In this document: piece by piece, positions 7,802-15,744 of the stretch
Layout: each line of letters starts with the position of its first letter
Numbering within the stretch: the stretch's first letter is position 1
Assembly: GCA_964444795.1 (NCBI GenBank)
Contig: CAYUIQ010000152.1
Span: 1-21,956 of the forward strand
Direction of reading: 5' to 3'
Length of the DNA stretch: 21,956 nucleotides
Source of the DNA: JABMRP01 sp964444795
Lineage (GTDB): Bacteria; Planctomycetota; Planctomycetia; Pirellulales; Thermoguttaceae
Position numbers and translations under genes: made by a program
Notes under the pieces: model-generated
The model's input: only the letters and a program-made list of their open reading frames with translations
What the model was told of the DNA's origin: nothing
Database searches by the model: none

Positions 7802-8509
7802 TCAGTTTTTTTCGCCAAGCGGGAGAAGTTTCACGTTCTTGTACCAGACCGGATGGCCGTGATCCTGGACCCCGAGATATCCCTCGCGGGCGAAATCCTT
7901 GATCGCCCGCTTCTTGCCGCCGAGTTGATATTTGTGAGCGCCTTCGATGGCCCGTTCGCCCGGCTCGTCGAACTCATCGGCGTTCATTTCGCAAACCAGC
8001 TCGCCGTTGAGCTTGACCGAGACGTGTGGTCCCTGGCACCTGATCTCGACGGAGTTCCAAGCATTGGGCCCTTTCGTCGTGTTCTTCTTCAGGGGTACCA
8101 GGTCGTAGATCGCGCCGAAGTCGTGGCAGGACGTCCCCCCGCCGGTGGCGACTTGAATCTCGAAGCCCGTATGGACCGGGTTCTTTGGATCCTCGACGCG
8201 GAAGAAGATTCCCGAGTTGCAGCGCTCGGGCATCTTGACGTCGCACTTGAGGATGAAATCGCCGAACTGTTTTTCGTGGATCACAACGTACCCGCCCGAC
8301 TTGTAGGGCTGCATGCATCCGTCCACCACTTCGGAGGCGACCTCCTTGCCGTTGTTGCATTGCCAACCGGTGTTGTCCTTGCCGTTGAACAGCAAAATCC
8401 AGCCGTCCTTCTTCTCCTGGTCGGTCAATTGGTTGTCCGCGGCCAGGATCGTGGCCGTCGATGCGGACACACACAACAAGGCCAGAAGGTGGATCAAATG
8501 CTTCTTCAT
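7802..8509 (-). CDS. DUF1080 / 3-keto-disaccharide hydrolase-like secreted protein
   Basis: This 235-residue secreted protein has a Sec signal (MKKHLIHLLALLCVSAS, cleavage near residue 24) and one DUF1080 domain of the concanavalin-like lectin/glucanase fold. Visible family blocks are GWILLFNGKDNTGW after the signal, a CDVKMP strand, CNSGIFFRV, then GFEIQV and a final GYLGVQDHGHPVWYKNVKLLPL. Pfam now describes this family as 3-keto-disaccharide hydrolases, cleaving glycosidic bonds after oxidation at C3. The start is ATG 8509, not the in-frame TTG at 8521, because GGAG (plus-strand positions 8516-8519) sits 6 nt upstream of it. It is the first gene of a two-gene operon with the Gfo/Idh/MocA oxidoreductase and has its own extended -10 promoter candidate at 8592-8620. 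The lysines and glutamates are numerous for this region, but nothing suggests a break or fusion. Confidence 0.92.
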   Translation of the reverse strand: MKKHLIHLLALLCVSASTATILAADNQLTDQEKKDGWILLFNGKDNTGWQCNNGKEVASEVVDGCMQPYKSGGYVVIHEKQFGDFILKCDVKMPERCNSGIFFRVEDPKNPVHTGFEIQVATGGGTSCHDFGAIYDLVPLKKNTTKGPNAWNSVEIRCQGPHVSVKLNGELVCEMNADEFDEPGERAIEGAHKYQLGGKKRAIKDFAREGYLGVQDHGHPVWYKNVKLLPLGEKN

Positions 8510-8591
8510 GAGTTTCTCCAAGTTCAGTCGCTGAAATGGTTGACCTTATCCGATGACACGGCGAGCCAGGAGGTTCCCTGGCCGGCGACGG

Positions 8592-8620
8592 CATTGTAGC
8601 ACAGTGACTCTCGAACCGCA
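8592..8620 (-). promoter_or_regulatory. Extended -10 promoter candidate for the DUF1080-Gfo operon
   Basis: Read on the minus strand, TTGCGG (plus positions 8615-8620, 3 of 6 to the -35 consensus) is followed after 17 nt by TACAAT (8592-8597, 5 of 6 to the -10 consensus), immediately preceded by TGC, which makes an extended -10. A start near 8585 gives a leader of about 76 nt to the ATG at 8509. Confidence 0.45.
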
Positions 8621-8651
8621 AATTCGCGGAAGCCCAACGATAGGCTCTTCC

Positions 8652-8680
8652 TCGCCAACAATGCCGCCATCTGGTATAAT
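8652..8680 (+). promoter_or_regulatory. Extended -10 promoter candidate for the YdjY-to-sulfatase gene run
   Basis: TCGCCA (4 of 6 to the -35 consensus) at 8652-8657, a 17-nt spacer and a perfect TATAAT at 8675-8680, with TGG directly before it (extended -10), form the best promoter match I found in the window. A start near 8687 gives a leader of about 87 nt before the ATG at 8774. It is the only convincing promoter found for the long plus-strand gene run. Confidence 0.5.
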
Positions 8681-8718
8681 CGGAAGGTCCTGCCGCCAAA
8701 CGGTTTGTGTTTGAAAGT

Positions 8719-8760
8719 CGGGCGGGCGTGCCGCCAGACGGCAACACAAACCCCCGCCCG
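8719..8760 (+). promoter_or_regulatory. GC-rich leader hairpin upstream of the YdjY gene ribosome site
   Basis: An 8-bp perfect stem pairs CGGGCGGG (8719-8726) with CCCGCCCG (8753-8760). Inside it a 5-bp hairpin pairs TGCCG (8729-8733) with CGGCA (8739-8743) around the loop ccaga. The outer stem ends 2 nt before the GGAG ribosome site (8763-8766), so folding could affect ribosome access. There is no T-tract, so it is not an intrinsic terminator by the usual criteria. It matches no riboswitch class that I recognise. Confidence 0.35.
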
Positions 8761-8773
8761 CCGGAGACAGCCC

Positions 8774-9631
8774 ATGATCTTCCGCCGCCGGAGCCAATCA
8801 CTCGATGCCGCATTCTTTGTACTGGTCGTGGCGGTGTTCTCCAGCGTGAGCCGGGGAGCGGAACCCGCATCTGACCATAAGCCCGCGCCGGAGAAGCCCG
8901 CCGCCAAGCCTGCCCGCAAGAACTTCAAGCTGCCCGGTCTGGTGATCAATTTTCAGAAGCGGTGCGTCGACATCGAAGCTGCGATTTGTCTCGATGAAGG
9001 GATGCTGGAATTGATCGCCTGCACGAAGGGGAGCAAGGAGCACGAATCGATCGTAGTAATCGAGGCCAGGCCCATGCACGTGCATACGGCGTTGCTGCTA
9101 CTCGGCGCGAAAAACGGCAACCCGGCAATGCGACGGCCGGTCGACGAGCAGCAAACCCGATGGAGCAACTTCCCGCCGCGGGGCGATCCGGTGGGTGTCT
9201 ATCTCGTATTCGACAACGCAAACGGCAAGCAGGTCGAGCATCCGATCAGCGATTTCGTGGCTCGGGAAGAAAGGCCGGGAGGCAATGGTGAGGTGGATGA
9301 GAAGGTTGCTGAAGAGGATGCCCGGTTCCCGAACACGTTTCTCTTTGCCGGATCGCTTTTGCACGGAGACGGGCCAGGGCCGCGCCGGTACCTGGCCGAC
9401 CACAGTGGCAACGTGATCTCGATTGTTACCTTTGGCGACGAACTGCTCTGCCTGCCGGGCATGCACGCGAAAGCCAACGATGCGTTGATGTGGCAGGTCG
9501 ATGCCAGTGAGCTTCCCAAGGTCGGCTCGAAAGTCACGCTCCGTCTTCGCCCGCGGAACAAGCCCGCCGCAAAGACCGACGAGGCGGAGAAGCAACCACC
9601 GAAGGGCGGCTCTCAAAAGAACCAGAAATAG
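8774..9631 (+). CDS. YdjY domain-containing secreted protein
   Basis: This 285-residue protein has a signal peptide (basic start MIFRRRSQ, hydrophobic residues about 11-24, cleavage near GAE), a Pro/Ala/Lys-rich linker (about 31-50) and then a domain containing VDIEAAICLDEGMLELIAC and SKEHESIVVIEARP (residues 65-100), which I recognise as the planctomycete YdjY-type domain. The domain's function is unknown; it is small, extracytoplasmic and often near redox or secreted-protein genes. The C-terminal 25 residues are Lys/Gln/Pro-rich and probably disordered. ATG 8774 is chosen because GGAG lies 7 nt upstream and because the signal starts there; the frame extends upstream to 8705 without support. 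It is the first gene of the long plus-strand run and follows a strong promoter candidate and a leader hairpin. The next gene starts 63 nt later. Confidence 0.85.
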   Translation: MIFRRRSQSLDAAFFVLVVAVFSSVSRGAEPASDHKPAPEKPAAKPARKNFKLPGLVINFQKRCVDIEAAICLDEGMLELIACTKGSKEHESIVVIEARPMHVHTALLLLGAKNGNPAMRRPVDEQQTRWSNFPPRGDPVGVYLVFDNANGKQVEHPISDFVAREERPGGNGEVDEKVAEEDARFPNTFLFAGSLLHGDGPGPRRYLADHSGNVISIVTFGDELLCLPGMHAKANDALMWQVDASELPKVGSKVTLRLRPRNKPAAKTDEAEKQPPKGGSQKNQK

Positions 9632-9694
9632 CGGCCGCGGTTCCCACATCGCCGAGGGATCAACCACGTCACTTCATTGAGGAAGAGTCACATC

Positions 9695-12600
9695 ATGAAA
9701 TGGAATCCGAAGGTCAGCTTGCTGCTGGCGACGGCCTGCTTGTGGACAGACGGTTTTGCCGCGGCTGCGGACTCCTACTACAAGGAGCCGCCCCTGTTCT
9801 CCACGGCGCCGAGTCCAGAGAAGTCATTGCAGACGATCGCCCGTCTCGGGCCGGTTGGGATGGGGGTCGATCTGATCCAGCCGGCCTTCACGATGACAAT
9901 CCACAACATCGAGGAAGGCTCGCCGGCGGCGGCGATGGGCAAGCTCAAGGCGGGGCAGATCATCGAGTCGATCAACGGCCAGAAGCTGGCCGACCTCGAC
10001 CCGCGGATTCAGCTCGGTCAGATCCTTGCCGCCGCCGAAGCGAGCGACGGCGTGCTGCAGTTCAAGGTCAAAGAGAGCGCTGATGCCAAGGCGGAGCAGG
10101 TGATCGTGAAGATTCCCGTGCTCGGCACCTACAGCAAGACCTGGCCGCTCAATTGCCCCAAGTCCGACAAGATCGTGCGCAACTTTGCCGAATACCTGGC
10201 CAAGCCCGGTTCCAATCCCGGCTTCGGCGGCATCGGAATGCTGTTCCTGCTTTCGACCGGCGAGCAGAAGGACCTCGAGGTCGTGCGGCGCTGGGCGCAG
10301 GGCATGGCCAAGAAAGGCGCGCCGACCTATGCCTGGCATCTCGGTTACGGCGGCATCCCGCTGTGCGAATACTACCTCCGCACCGGCGACCAGTCGGTGT
10401 TGCCGGCGATCCAGCGGTGGGTCGACAGCGCGACGAAGGCACAGTTCTTCGGCGGCTGGGCCGGCCGGGGCGGCGTTCCGTCGGTGACCTACGGCGGCGG
10501 TGGCGGACACCTTAACGCGGGCGGCACGGCAGTGGTCACCTTCCTGTTGCTCGCCAAGGAGTGCGGCGCGGACGTCGACGAGCGTACGCTACTCAGCACG
10601 CTGCGGCAGTTCTATCGCTTCGCCGGCCGCGGTAACAATCCTTACGGCAACGGCCGACCGGAACTCGGCTTTGTCGACAACGGCAAGAACGGCAACCTGG
10701 CATTCGCCATGGCGGCCGCCGCCTCGCTGACACCCAGCGGCGAGCAGTCGGTCTACGCCGGGGCGCGCGACGCCTGTGCGATGACCAGCTTCTACACGAC
10801 CACCTTCATGCTGCACGGACACACCGGCGGCGGAATCGGCGAGATCTGGCGCAGCGCCGCGATGGGCCTGCTGCACGACAAGGCGCCGGCGCAGTACCGC
10901 GCTTTTCTGGACAACCGGAAGTGGCACTACGATCTGTCGCGCCGCTTCGACGGCTCGTTCGGCATCCTCGGCGGCGCCCGCTACGACAACGTCGAGTGGG
11001 GCGCCGGCTACGCCCTGGCCTACACGATCCCGCGGAAGACGCTGCGCATCAGCGGCGCGCCGAAGACGAAGTTCGTGCATCCGTACCGATTGCCCGAGCG
11101 ACCCTGGGGAACCCGGGCCGACGACGCGTTCGCCTCGATCGAGCCGGCGGCCTACGCGGACGGCACGCGGCCGGACCTCTCCGGCGAAACGCTCGCCGAC
11201 GACTCGGCCATCGGGCTGCTGAGAAAACTCGCGCCGGCGGACCTTAGCGACGAGACGATTCGTCGCTACGCCCACCACCGAGACTACGCGGTCCGGCTCA
11301 TCGGGGCGCGCAAGGCCGTGGGGCTCAACAGCTACTATCTCGGCAAAGCGATCGCCGGAAGCGACCAACGGCGGCCGGCGCTCACCCTTGAACTGCTTCA
11401 GTCGAGGGACGCTCGCGTCCGCCGCGCGGCGGTCCATGCGGTCTCCGAAGGGTACTCGGGCGAGCAGTTGCAGGAGTTCCTCACGCCGGAGGTCCTCGAC
11501 CTGCTGATCGGCATGCTGCGCGACGAAGAAGAGTCGTGGTGGGTGAAGGACGCCGTGCTGAATCTGCTCGGGCGGACCTCGGCCGACGTGGTCGCCCCGC
11601 ACGTCGACGTCATCCTCCCCTACCTGCAGCACGAGGAATGGTGGCTGCAGAACGCGGCGCTGGTCGCACTGGCCCCCGTGGTGGCCGATGAGCGTTGCTA
11701 TCGGAAGGTCCTGCCCGCCATCGGCGAGATGCTTCGTACGTGCCAACTGTTCAATGCGACGGCGCCGATGCGGTGGGGGACGCTGCCCGAAAACCTCCGC
11801 ACGGCCGGTCCCGAGGCGCGGAAGCTTGCGGCGGAGACGCTGAAGGAGTCCTACACCGGATTCACGGGCGTGCGCAAGGCACCCGGCGGTCAGAACATCA
11901 CGGGGACGTACGACTCCCAATTGGAGGTCCTCGCCACGTCGCTGACCGACGTGCCGGGCGGATACGACGTGCTCTACGAAATCGCCAAGCAGCGTTTTCC
12001 GAACGACCCGCTGCCTTACGCCAAGGTCTTCCTGAACGCGGACCCCGAGAAATTCGGCCGCGAACTGAGAAAGGCGATCACTCCGATCATTCGCGACCAG
12101 TTGATCTACGAGTACATCGGCAAGAACCGCAGGCGGCTGCTGCCCGAGGCCGGCGCCGAGAGACAGAGCTCTTTCGTGTTTGGTTCGCTCGACGGTCTGA
12201 CCGCTCTCTACCGCAAGGTCGACGTCCACGACTACGACTGGCATGCCTTCGGGCCCGACCTGAAGAACGCCCGGTGGGACTACTTCACCTTCGATCCGCC
12301 GGAGAAGCTGGCCTACGACGTCACGCCCTGGCGGTACCGCGAGGTGACGTATCCCAGGGGGATGGAGAACTGGTTCGCGCCGAACTTCGACCCGGGCAAG
12401 GCCGGATGGAAGAAGGGCCAGGCGTCCTTCGGCCAGTACCAGGGCAAGCTGGTGACCGACGCCGCGCCGTGCTCCAATCCCGACTGCGCACACGCCGATC
12501 CGATGCGAACGCTCTGGGACAAGGAGGTCCTGTTGGTGCGCGGGACGTTCAAGTTCCCGCCGCTTAGGCCGGGGCACATCTATCGGATCCGCGTCGGCAC

Positions 12601-13318
12601 GGGCCAGCACGTCGGCAGCGGCGACGGCTACCGGATCTACGTGGGCGGCAAACAACTGATCGAAACCAAAAACGGCGTCGGACGGCGCCAGGGCGCCAAA
12701 CCCCGCGGTGCCTTCATCACCAAGGAGTTCGTCGAGGAGTTCAACAAGGGCCCGGTGACGATCGCCGCGACCAGCTTCCTCCGATCCGGCAGCCGGGCGA
12801 TTGTGACGATGCCGCCGGTTCCGCAGGGAATCTTCAGCCTCTGGCTCGAGGAAATGAAACTCCCGCCCATCAACGACGAGGCGGTTCGCAAGTCGGCCAC
12901 CGTGATTCCCATGTTGTCGTCCGAGTGGCAGGCCAGGCAGGATCCCGACAAAGCTGAGTTGCAAACCGAGGACGACATGTCCCGCTACGACGGGCGGTTC
13001 GTCGCCAACGCGAAAGTGCTCGGCCGTTGGACGGTCATCGATCAGGTGGCGACGGTCGACGAGTTCAATCTCGAACGGCAGATGGCCCCCGGTCGTCCCG
13101 CGTTCACGGAGATGACATTCAAGAACAACGGAATGACCGGCGATGCGTTGCGGATCTGGTCGGGGGATACGCTGATGGATCTGGACCGCTATCAGGCGCT
13201 GAAGATGGCCGTTAAGAAGATCGGTGACGACGACTACCTCTTTATCGAAGCCGGCGGATTCAGCACTAGAAATCCCGTCGGCTGGCAGTCGCCGTGGTAT
13301 GTGATGAAACGTCATTAA
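9695..13318 (+). CDS. Large secreted protein: PDZ + DUF6288-like toroid + HEAT-like repeats
   Basis: This is a 1207-residue exported protein. A signal peptide (1-25) is followed by a PDZ domain at about 52-128, with the ligand-loop region GPVGMGV and the block GSPAAAMGKLKAGQIIESING. Residues about 145-480 form a helical region with Gly-rich turns (YGGGGGHLNAGGT near 265, LHGHTGGGIGE near 375), resembling the alpha/alpha-toroid of DUF6288 proteins. About 508-690 look like HEAT-type helical repeats (RDYAVRLIGARKAVGL, RDARVRRAAVHAVSEG, WWLQNAALVALAPVV). The rest is beta-rich: a CxxxxC pair at 926/931, a ligand-binding-like sandwich (DGYRIYVGGKQLIE) near 980, and a last domain of about 100 residues ending in GWQSPWYVMKRH. 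ATG 9695 follows GAGGAAGAG; the TTG at 9677 in the same frame is rejected. No catalytic triad is evident, so a scaffold, binding or processing role is possible. The DUF6288 name is from memory of the PDZ-plus-toroid pattern. It is probably co-transcribed with the metallopeptidase 22 nt downstream. Confidence 0.88.
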   Translation: MKWNPKVSLLLATACLWTDGFAAAADSYYKEPPLFSTAPSPEKSLQTIARLGPVGMGVDLIQPAFTMTIHNIEEGSPAAAMGKLKAGQIIESINGQKLADLDPRIQLGQILAAAEASDGVLQFKVKESADAKAEQVIVKIPVLGTYSKTWPLNCPKSDKIVRNFAEYLAKPGSNPGFGGIGMLFLLSTGEQKDLEVVRRWAQGMAKKGAPTYAWHLGYGGIPLCEYYLRTGDQSVLPAIQRWVDSATKAQFFGGWAGRGGVPSVTYGGGGGHLNAGGTAVVTFLLLAKECGADVDERTLLSTLRQFYRFAGRGNNPYGNGRPELGFVDNGKNGNLAFAMAAAASLTPSGEQSVYAGARDACAMTSFYTTTFMLHGHTGGGIGEIWRSAAMGLLHDKAPAQYRAFLDNRKWHYDLSRRFDGSFGILGGARYDNVEWGAGYALAYTIPRKTLRISGAPKTKFVHPYRLPERPWGTRADDAFASIEPAAYADGTRPDLSGETLADDSAIGLLRKLAPADLSDETIRRYAHHRDYAVRLIGARKAVGLNSYYLGKAIAGSDQRRPALTLELLQSRDARVRRAAVHAVSEGYSGEQLQEFLTPEVLDLLIGMLRDEEESWWVKDAVLNLLGRTSADVVAPHVDVILPYLQHEEWWLQNAALVALAPVVADERCYRKVLPAIGEMLRTCQLFNATAPMRWGTLPENLRTAGPEARKLAAETLKESYTGFTGVRKAPGGQNITGTYDSQLEVLATSLTDVPGGYDVLYEIAKQRFPNDPLPYAKVFLNADPEKFGRELRKAITPIIRDQLIYEYIGKNRRRLLPEAGAERQSSFVFGSLDGLTALYRKVDVHDYDWHAFGPDLKNARWDYFTFDPPEKLAYDVTPWRYREVTYPRGMENWFAPNFDPGKAGWKKGQASFGQYQGKLVTDAAPCSNPDCAHADPMRTLWDKEVLLVRGTFKFPPLRPGHIYRIRVGTGQHVGSGDGYRIYVGGKQLIETKNGVGRRQGAKPRGAFITKEFVEEFNKGPVTIAATSFLRSGSRAIVTMPPVPQGIFSLWLEEMKLPPINDEAVRKSATVIPMLSSEWQARQDPDKAELQTEDDMSRYDGRFVANAKVLGRWTVIDQVATVDEFNLERQMAPGRPAFTEMTFKNNGMTGDALRIWSGDTLMDLDRYQALKMAVKKIGDDDYLFIEAGGFSTRNPVGWQSPWYVMKRH

Positions 13319-13340
13319 TGGGCCAACCACGGAGAAGAAG

Positions 13341-14117
13341 ATGATCGCAAGAAGCCGGATTTCAACCGTAGTGCTACTTGTCTCCATGGTGATGACGTTG
13401 GTCGCCCTTCCTGCCCCGGCGAACGCGGCCGACGCTAAACCGGATGCTAAGAAAGAAGCACCGAAGAAAGCCCACTTCGATCCCGTCATCAAGAACATCG
13501 AAGGCTGGACCGTGCATGTCGACCCGAAGATGCTCGAAGGCAAGCACGCCGAGGCGGGCGCCCGGGCGCTGACGATGCTCGCCAATCACTTGCAGCGCAT
13601 CGCCATCCTGATACCGGAAGATCGCCTCAAGCAGTTGCGGACACTGGAGATTTGGATCGAACACGACCATCCCGACATCAACGTGGAACCGGGACCGTAC
13701 CACCCGGACGTCGATTGGCTCACCGCGCGAGGCTACGATGCCCGGCTGGCGAAAAAGGTGCATGTCACGCGGGCGGCGTCGCTTCTGGAGCGACACCACA
13801 TGATCAAACACCCGGCCGTCATCCTGCACGAATTGGTCCACGCGTACCACGATCAGATCCTCGGCGGCTACGACGAGCCGCGTATCAAAGCGGCTTACGA
13901 AAAGGCGATGAAGGCCGGCATCTACGACGAGGTGCTGCTGTACACCGGCAAGAGGGCCCGCCATTATGCGGCATCGAATCCCATGGAATACCTCGCCGAG
14001 GGAACCGAGGCGTACTTTTACCGCAACGACTTCTACCCGTTCGTGCGGGCGGAGCTCAAGGAACATGATCCCGTGCTGCATGACCTGCTGGAGGAAATTT
14101 GGGGCACTAAAAAGTGA
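13341..14117 (+). CDS. Secreted HExxH zinc metallopeptidase-like protein
   Basis: This 258-residue protein has a signal peptide (about 1-29, ending ANAAD), a short Lys-rich linker and then a single domain. The zinc motif HELVH is at 163-167, within ILHELVHAYHDQ. Downstream, NPMEYLAEGTEAYFYRNDFYPF (starting near 214) supplies Glu residues 216, 220 and 223, one of which is the likely third zinc ligand. This gives a gluzincin-like layout related in shape to anthrax lethal factor-type peptidases. It should act in the periplasm or outside the cell, on an unknown protein. ATG 13341 has GGAG 6 nt upstream. It lies 22 nt after the PDZ/toroid gene and 33 nt before a sulfatase gene, so it is within one apparent operon. 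The zinc site supports hydrolase activity, but the family does not have a specific name that I can give with confidence. Confidence 0.85.
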   Translation: MIARSRISTVVLLVSMVMTLVALPAPANAADAKPDAKKEAPKKAHFDPVIKNIEGWTVHVDPKMLEGKHAEAGARALTMLANHLQRIAILIPEDRLKQLRTLEIWIEHDHPDINVEPGPYHPDVDWLTARGYDARLAKKVHVTRAASLLERHHMIKHPAVILHELVHAYHDQILGGYDEPRIKAAYEKAMKAGIYDEVLLYTGKRARHYAASNPMEYLAEGTEAYFYRNDFYPFVRAELKEHDPVLHDLLEEIWGTKK

Positions 14118-14150
14118 CCTCGCGGCCCGACTCGAATGGAGTACTGCATT

Positions 14151-15668
14151 ATGATGACAAGCTACAGAATCAAGACCGTATTGACTCCATCGACTTTGGC
14201 CGCTGTGGTGATCATGGGATTCGGCTTCAATGTCGCGGCACAGGACGTACCCGCCGTACTGCCCGTTCCGGACGGCAAGCCGGGCAACGCCAAGAAACCC
14301 AACATCCTCTTTTGCCTTTCGGACGACCAATCCTGGCCGCATGCGAGCGTCTACGGGACCAAAGTGATTCAGACACCTGCGTTCGATCGGATCGCCAAGG
14401 ACGGCGTTTTGTTCAATCACGCCTATTGTGGGGCGCCTTCCTGCACGCCGTCGCGCAGTGCGATCTTGACCGGTCAACACATCTGGCGATTGGGCCAGGG
14501 CGGGCAACTCTTCGGGACGCTGCCCAAAGAGCATCCAGTCTATACGGAACTGTTGGCCGGAGCTGGGTATCACGTCGGCTACATGGCCAAGGGCTGGGCC
14601 CCGGGCAACGACAAGGCGGGCGGTCGCACGGGCAACCCGGCCGGGAAATCGTACAAGACGTTCCAAGAGTTCTTCGATGCGGCCGAGCCGGGGAAACCCT
14701 GGTGCTTCTGGTTCGGCAGCCGCGACCCGCACCGCGGTTATTGCCGAGGAAGCGGTGAGGCGTCCGGAATGGATCCCCGGCAGGTCGAAGTGCCCGACGT
14801 CATGCCCGATACGCCCGAGGTTCGCGGCGATATCTGCGACTACTACTTCGAGATTCAGCGATTCGACCGAGAATTGGGGGCGATGCTCGACGTTATCGAA
14901 GAGGCGGGCCAGATGGACAACACGATCGTCGTGGTCACCGGCGACAACGGCATGCCTTTTCCCCGCGCCAAAGCGACCCTCTACGATCTGGGCGTCCGTA
15001 CGCCGTTGGCGATCCGTTGGAAGCAGCAGATTCCCGGCGGGCGGAAGGTCGACGATTTTGTCAGCCTTACGGACCTGGCGCCGACCTTTCTGGAGGCCGC
15101 GGGCATCGAGCCGCCGAAGAGCATGACGGGCCAGAGTCTGCTCGGCATCCTTCGATCCACGAAGTCGGGCTACATCGATCCGAACCGCGATTGCGTGTTC
15201 ACCGCCCGGGAGCGACACGCCTGGTGTCGAATCGACGGCACGGGCTATCCGTCACGGATGATTCGGACCAAGGACTTCCTCTACATTCGCAACTACGAGC
15301 CCGGCCGTTGGCCGTCGGGAATCGCCAGGATCGTCACCAATGAGGGCGCCTACGGAGACGTCGACGCATCGCCGACCAAGGCCGTGATGCTCGAGAACCG
15401 AACCGACGCCGAAGACAAGCGATTGTTCGAGCTGTCGTTCGGCAAGCGGCCGGCAGAGGAGCTGTACGACTGTCGACAGGACCCGTTTCAGATGCATAAT
15501 CTGGCCGCCGATCCGGCGTACCGCTCGGCAAAGCAGAAGCTGTCTGATCGGTTGACGGCCTACCTGAAAAGAACGGGCGACCCGCGTGAAACTTCGCAGC
15601 CGGTTTTGTGGGACCAGTGGCCCTACTTTGGCTACAACCAGTGGAAGGTATTGCCGGAAGACGAATAA
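14151..15668 (+). CDS. Secreted S1-family sulfatase (sulfatase 1 of the cluster)
   Basis: This 505-residue sulfatase has a signal peptide (about 1-33) and the metal-binding pair SDDQ (Asp58, Asp59). It also carries the formylglycine motif CTPSR with Cys98 as the residue to be oxidised, DPHRGY with His194, GDNG with Asp265-Asn266 and Lys274 in PRAKATLYDLGVRTPL. The canonical GKWHxG is replaced by AKGWAPG (Lys147-Gly-Trp149), so the usual His two residues after Lys is absent; I associate this form with the subfamily sometimes labelled S1_8. It should hydrolyse sulfate esters or sulfamates on carbohydrates outside the cytoplasm; the exact substrate cannot be read. Start: ATG 14151 is chosen over ATG 14136 because GGAG at 14138-14141 lies 9 nt upstream and the signal then begins cleanly. 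It needs a formylglycine-generating enzyme, not found intact here. An SGNH esterase gene follows after 76 nt. Confidence 0.94.
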   Translation: MMTSYRIKTVLTPSTLAAVVIMGFGFNVAAQDVPAVLPVPDGKPGNAKKPNILFCLSDDQSWPHASVYGTKVIQTPAFDRIAKDGVLFNHAYCGAPSCTPSRSAILTGQHIWRLGQGGQLFGTLPKEHPVYTELLAGAGYHVGYMAKGWAPGNDKAGGRTGNPAGKSYKTFQEFFDAAEPGKPWCFWFGSRDPHRGYCRGSGEASGMDPRQVEVPDVMPDTPEVRGDICDYYFEIQRFDRELGAMLDVIEEAGQMDNTIVVVTGDNGMPFPRAKATLYDLGVRTPLAIRWKQQIPGGRKVDDFVSLTDLAPTFLEAAGIEPPKSMTGQSLLGILRSTKSGYIDPNRDCVFTARERHAWCRIDGTGYPSRMIRTKDFLYIRNYEPGRWPSGIARIVTNEGAYGDVDASPTKAVMLENRTDAEDKRLFELSFGKRPAEELYDCRQDPFQMHNLAADPAYRSAKQKLSDRLTAYLKRTGDPRETSQPVLWDQWPYFGYNQWKVLPEDE

Positions 15669-15744
15669 GCAGGAATGCGCGTTGAATGAACTGACAACCG
15701 CGCCGTGCGGTACTACTGAAAGAAGTCCAGAAGGAGCCACGAAG

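Noticed and set aside
10589..13585. 998-residue open frame on the minus strand opposite the PDZ/toroid gene
   Set aside because: It mirrors the codon structure of the plus-strand gene, is extremely rich in Arg, Val, Leu and His, has no recognisable domain and no ribosome site. It is a GC-driven antisense shadow.
13374..15218. 614-residue minus-strand open frame across the metallopeptidase and sulfatase 1 genes
   Set aside because: It spans two well-supported plus-strand genes with catalytic motifs, and its own translation shows no domain.
15682..15719. Possible promoter between sulfatase 1 and the first esterase (TTGAAT or CTGACA boxes)
   Set aside because: No -10 hexamer with acceptable match lies at 16-18 nt; the 76-bp gap is best read as part of one operon.
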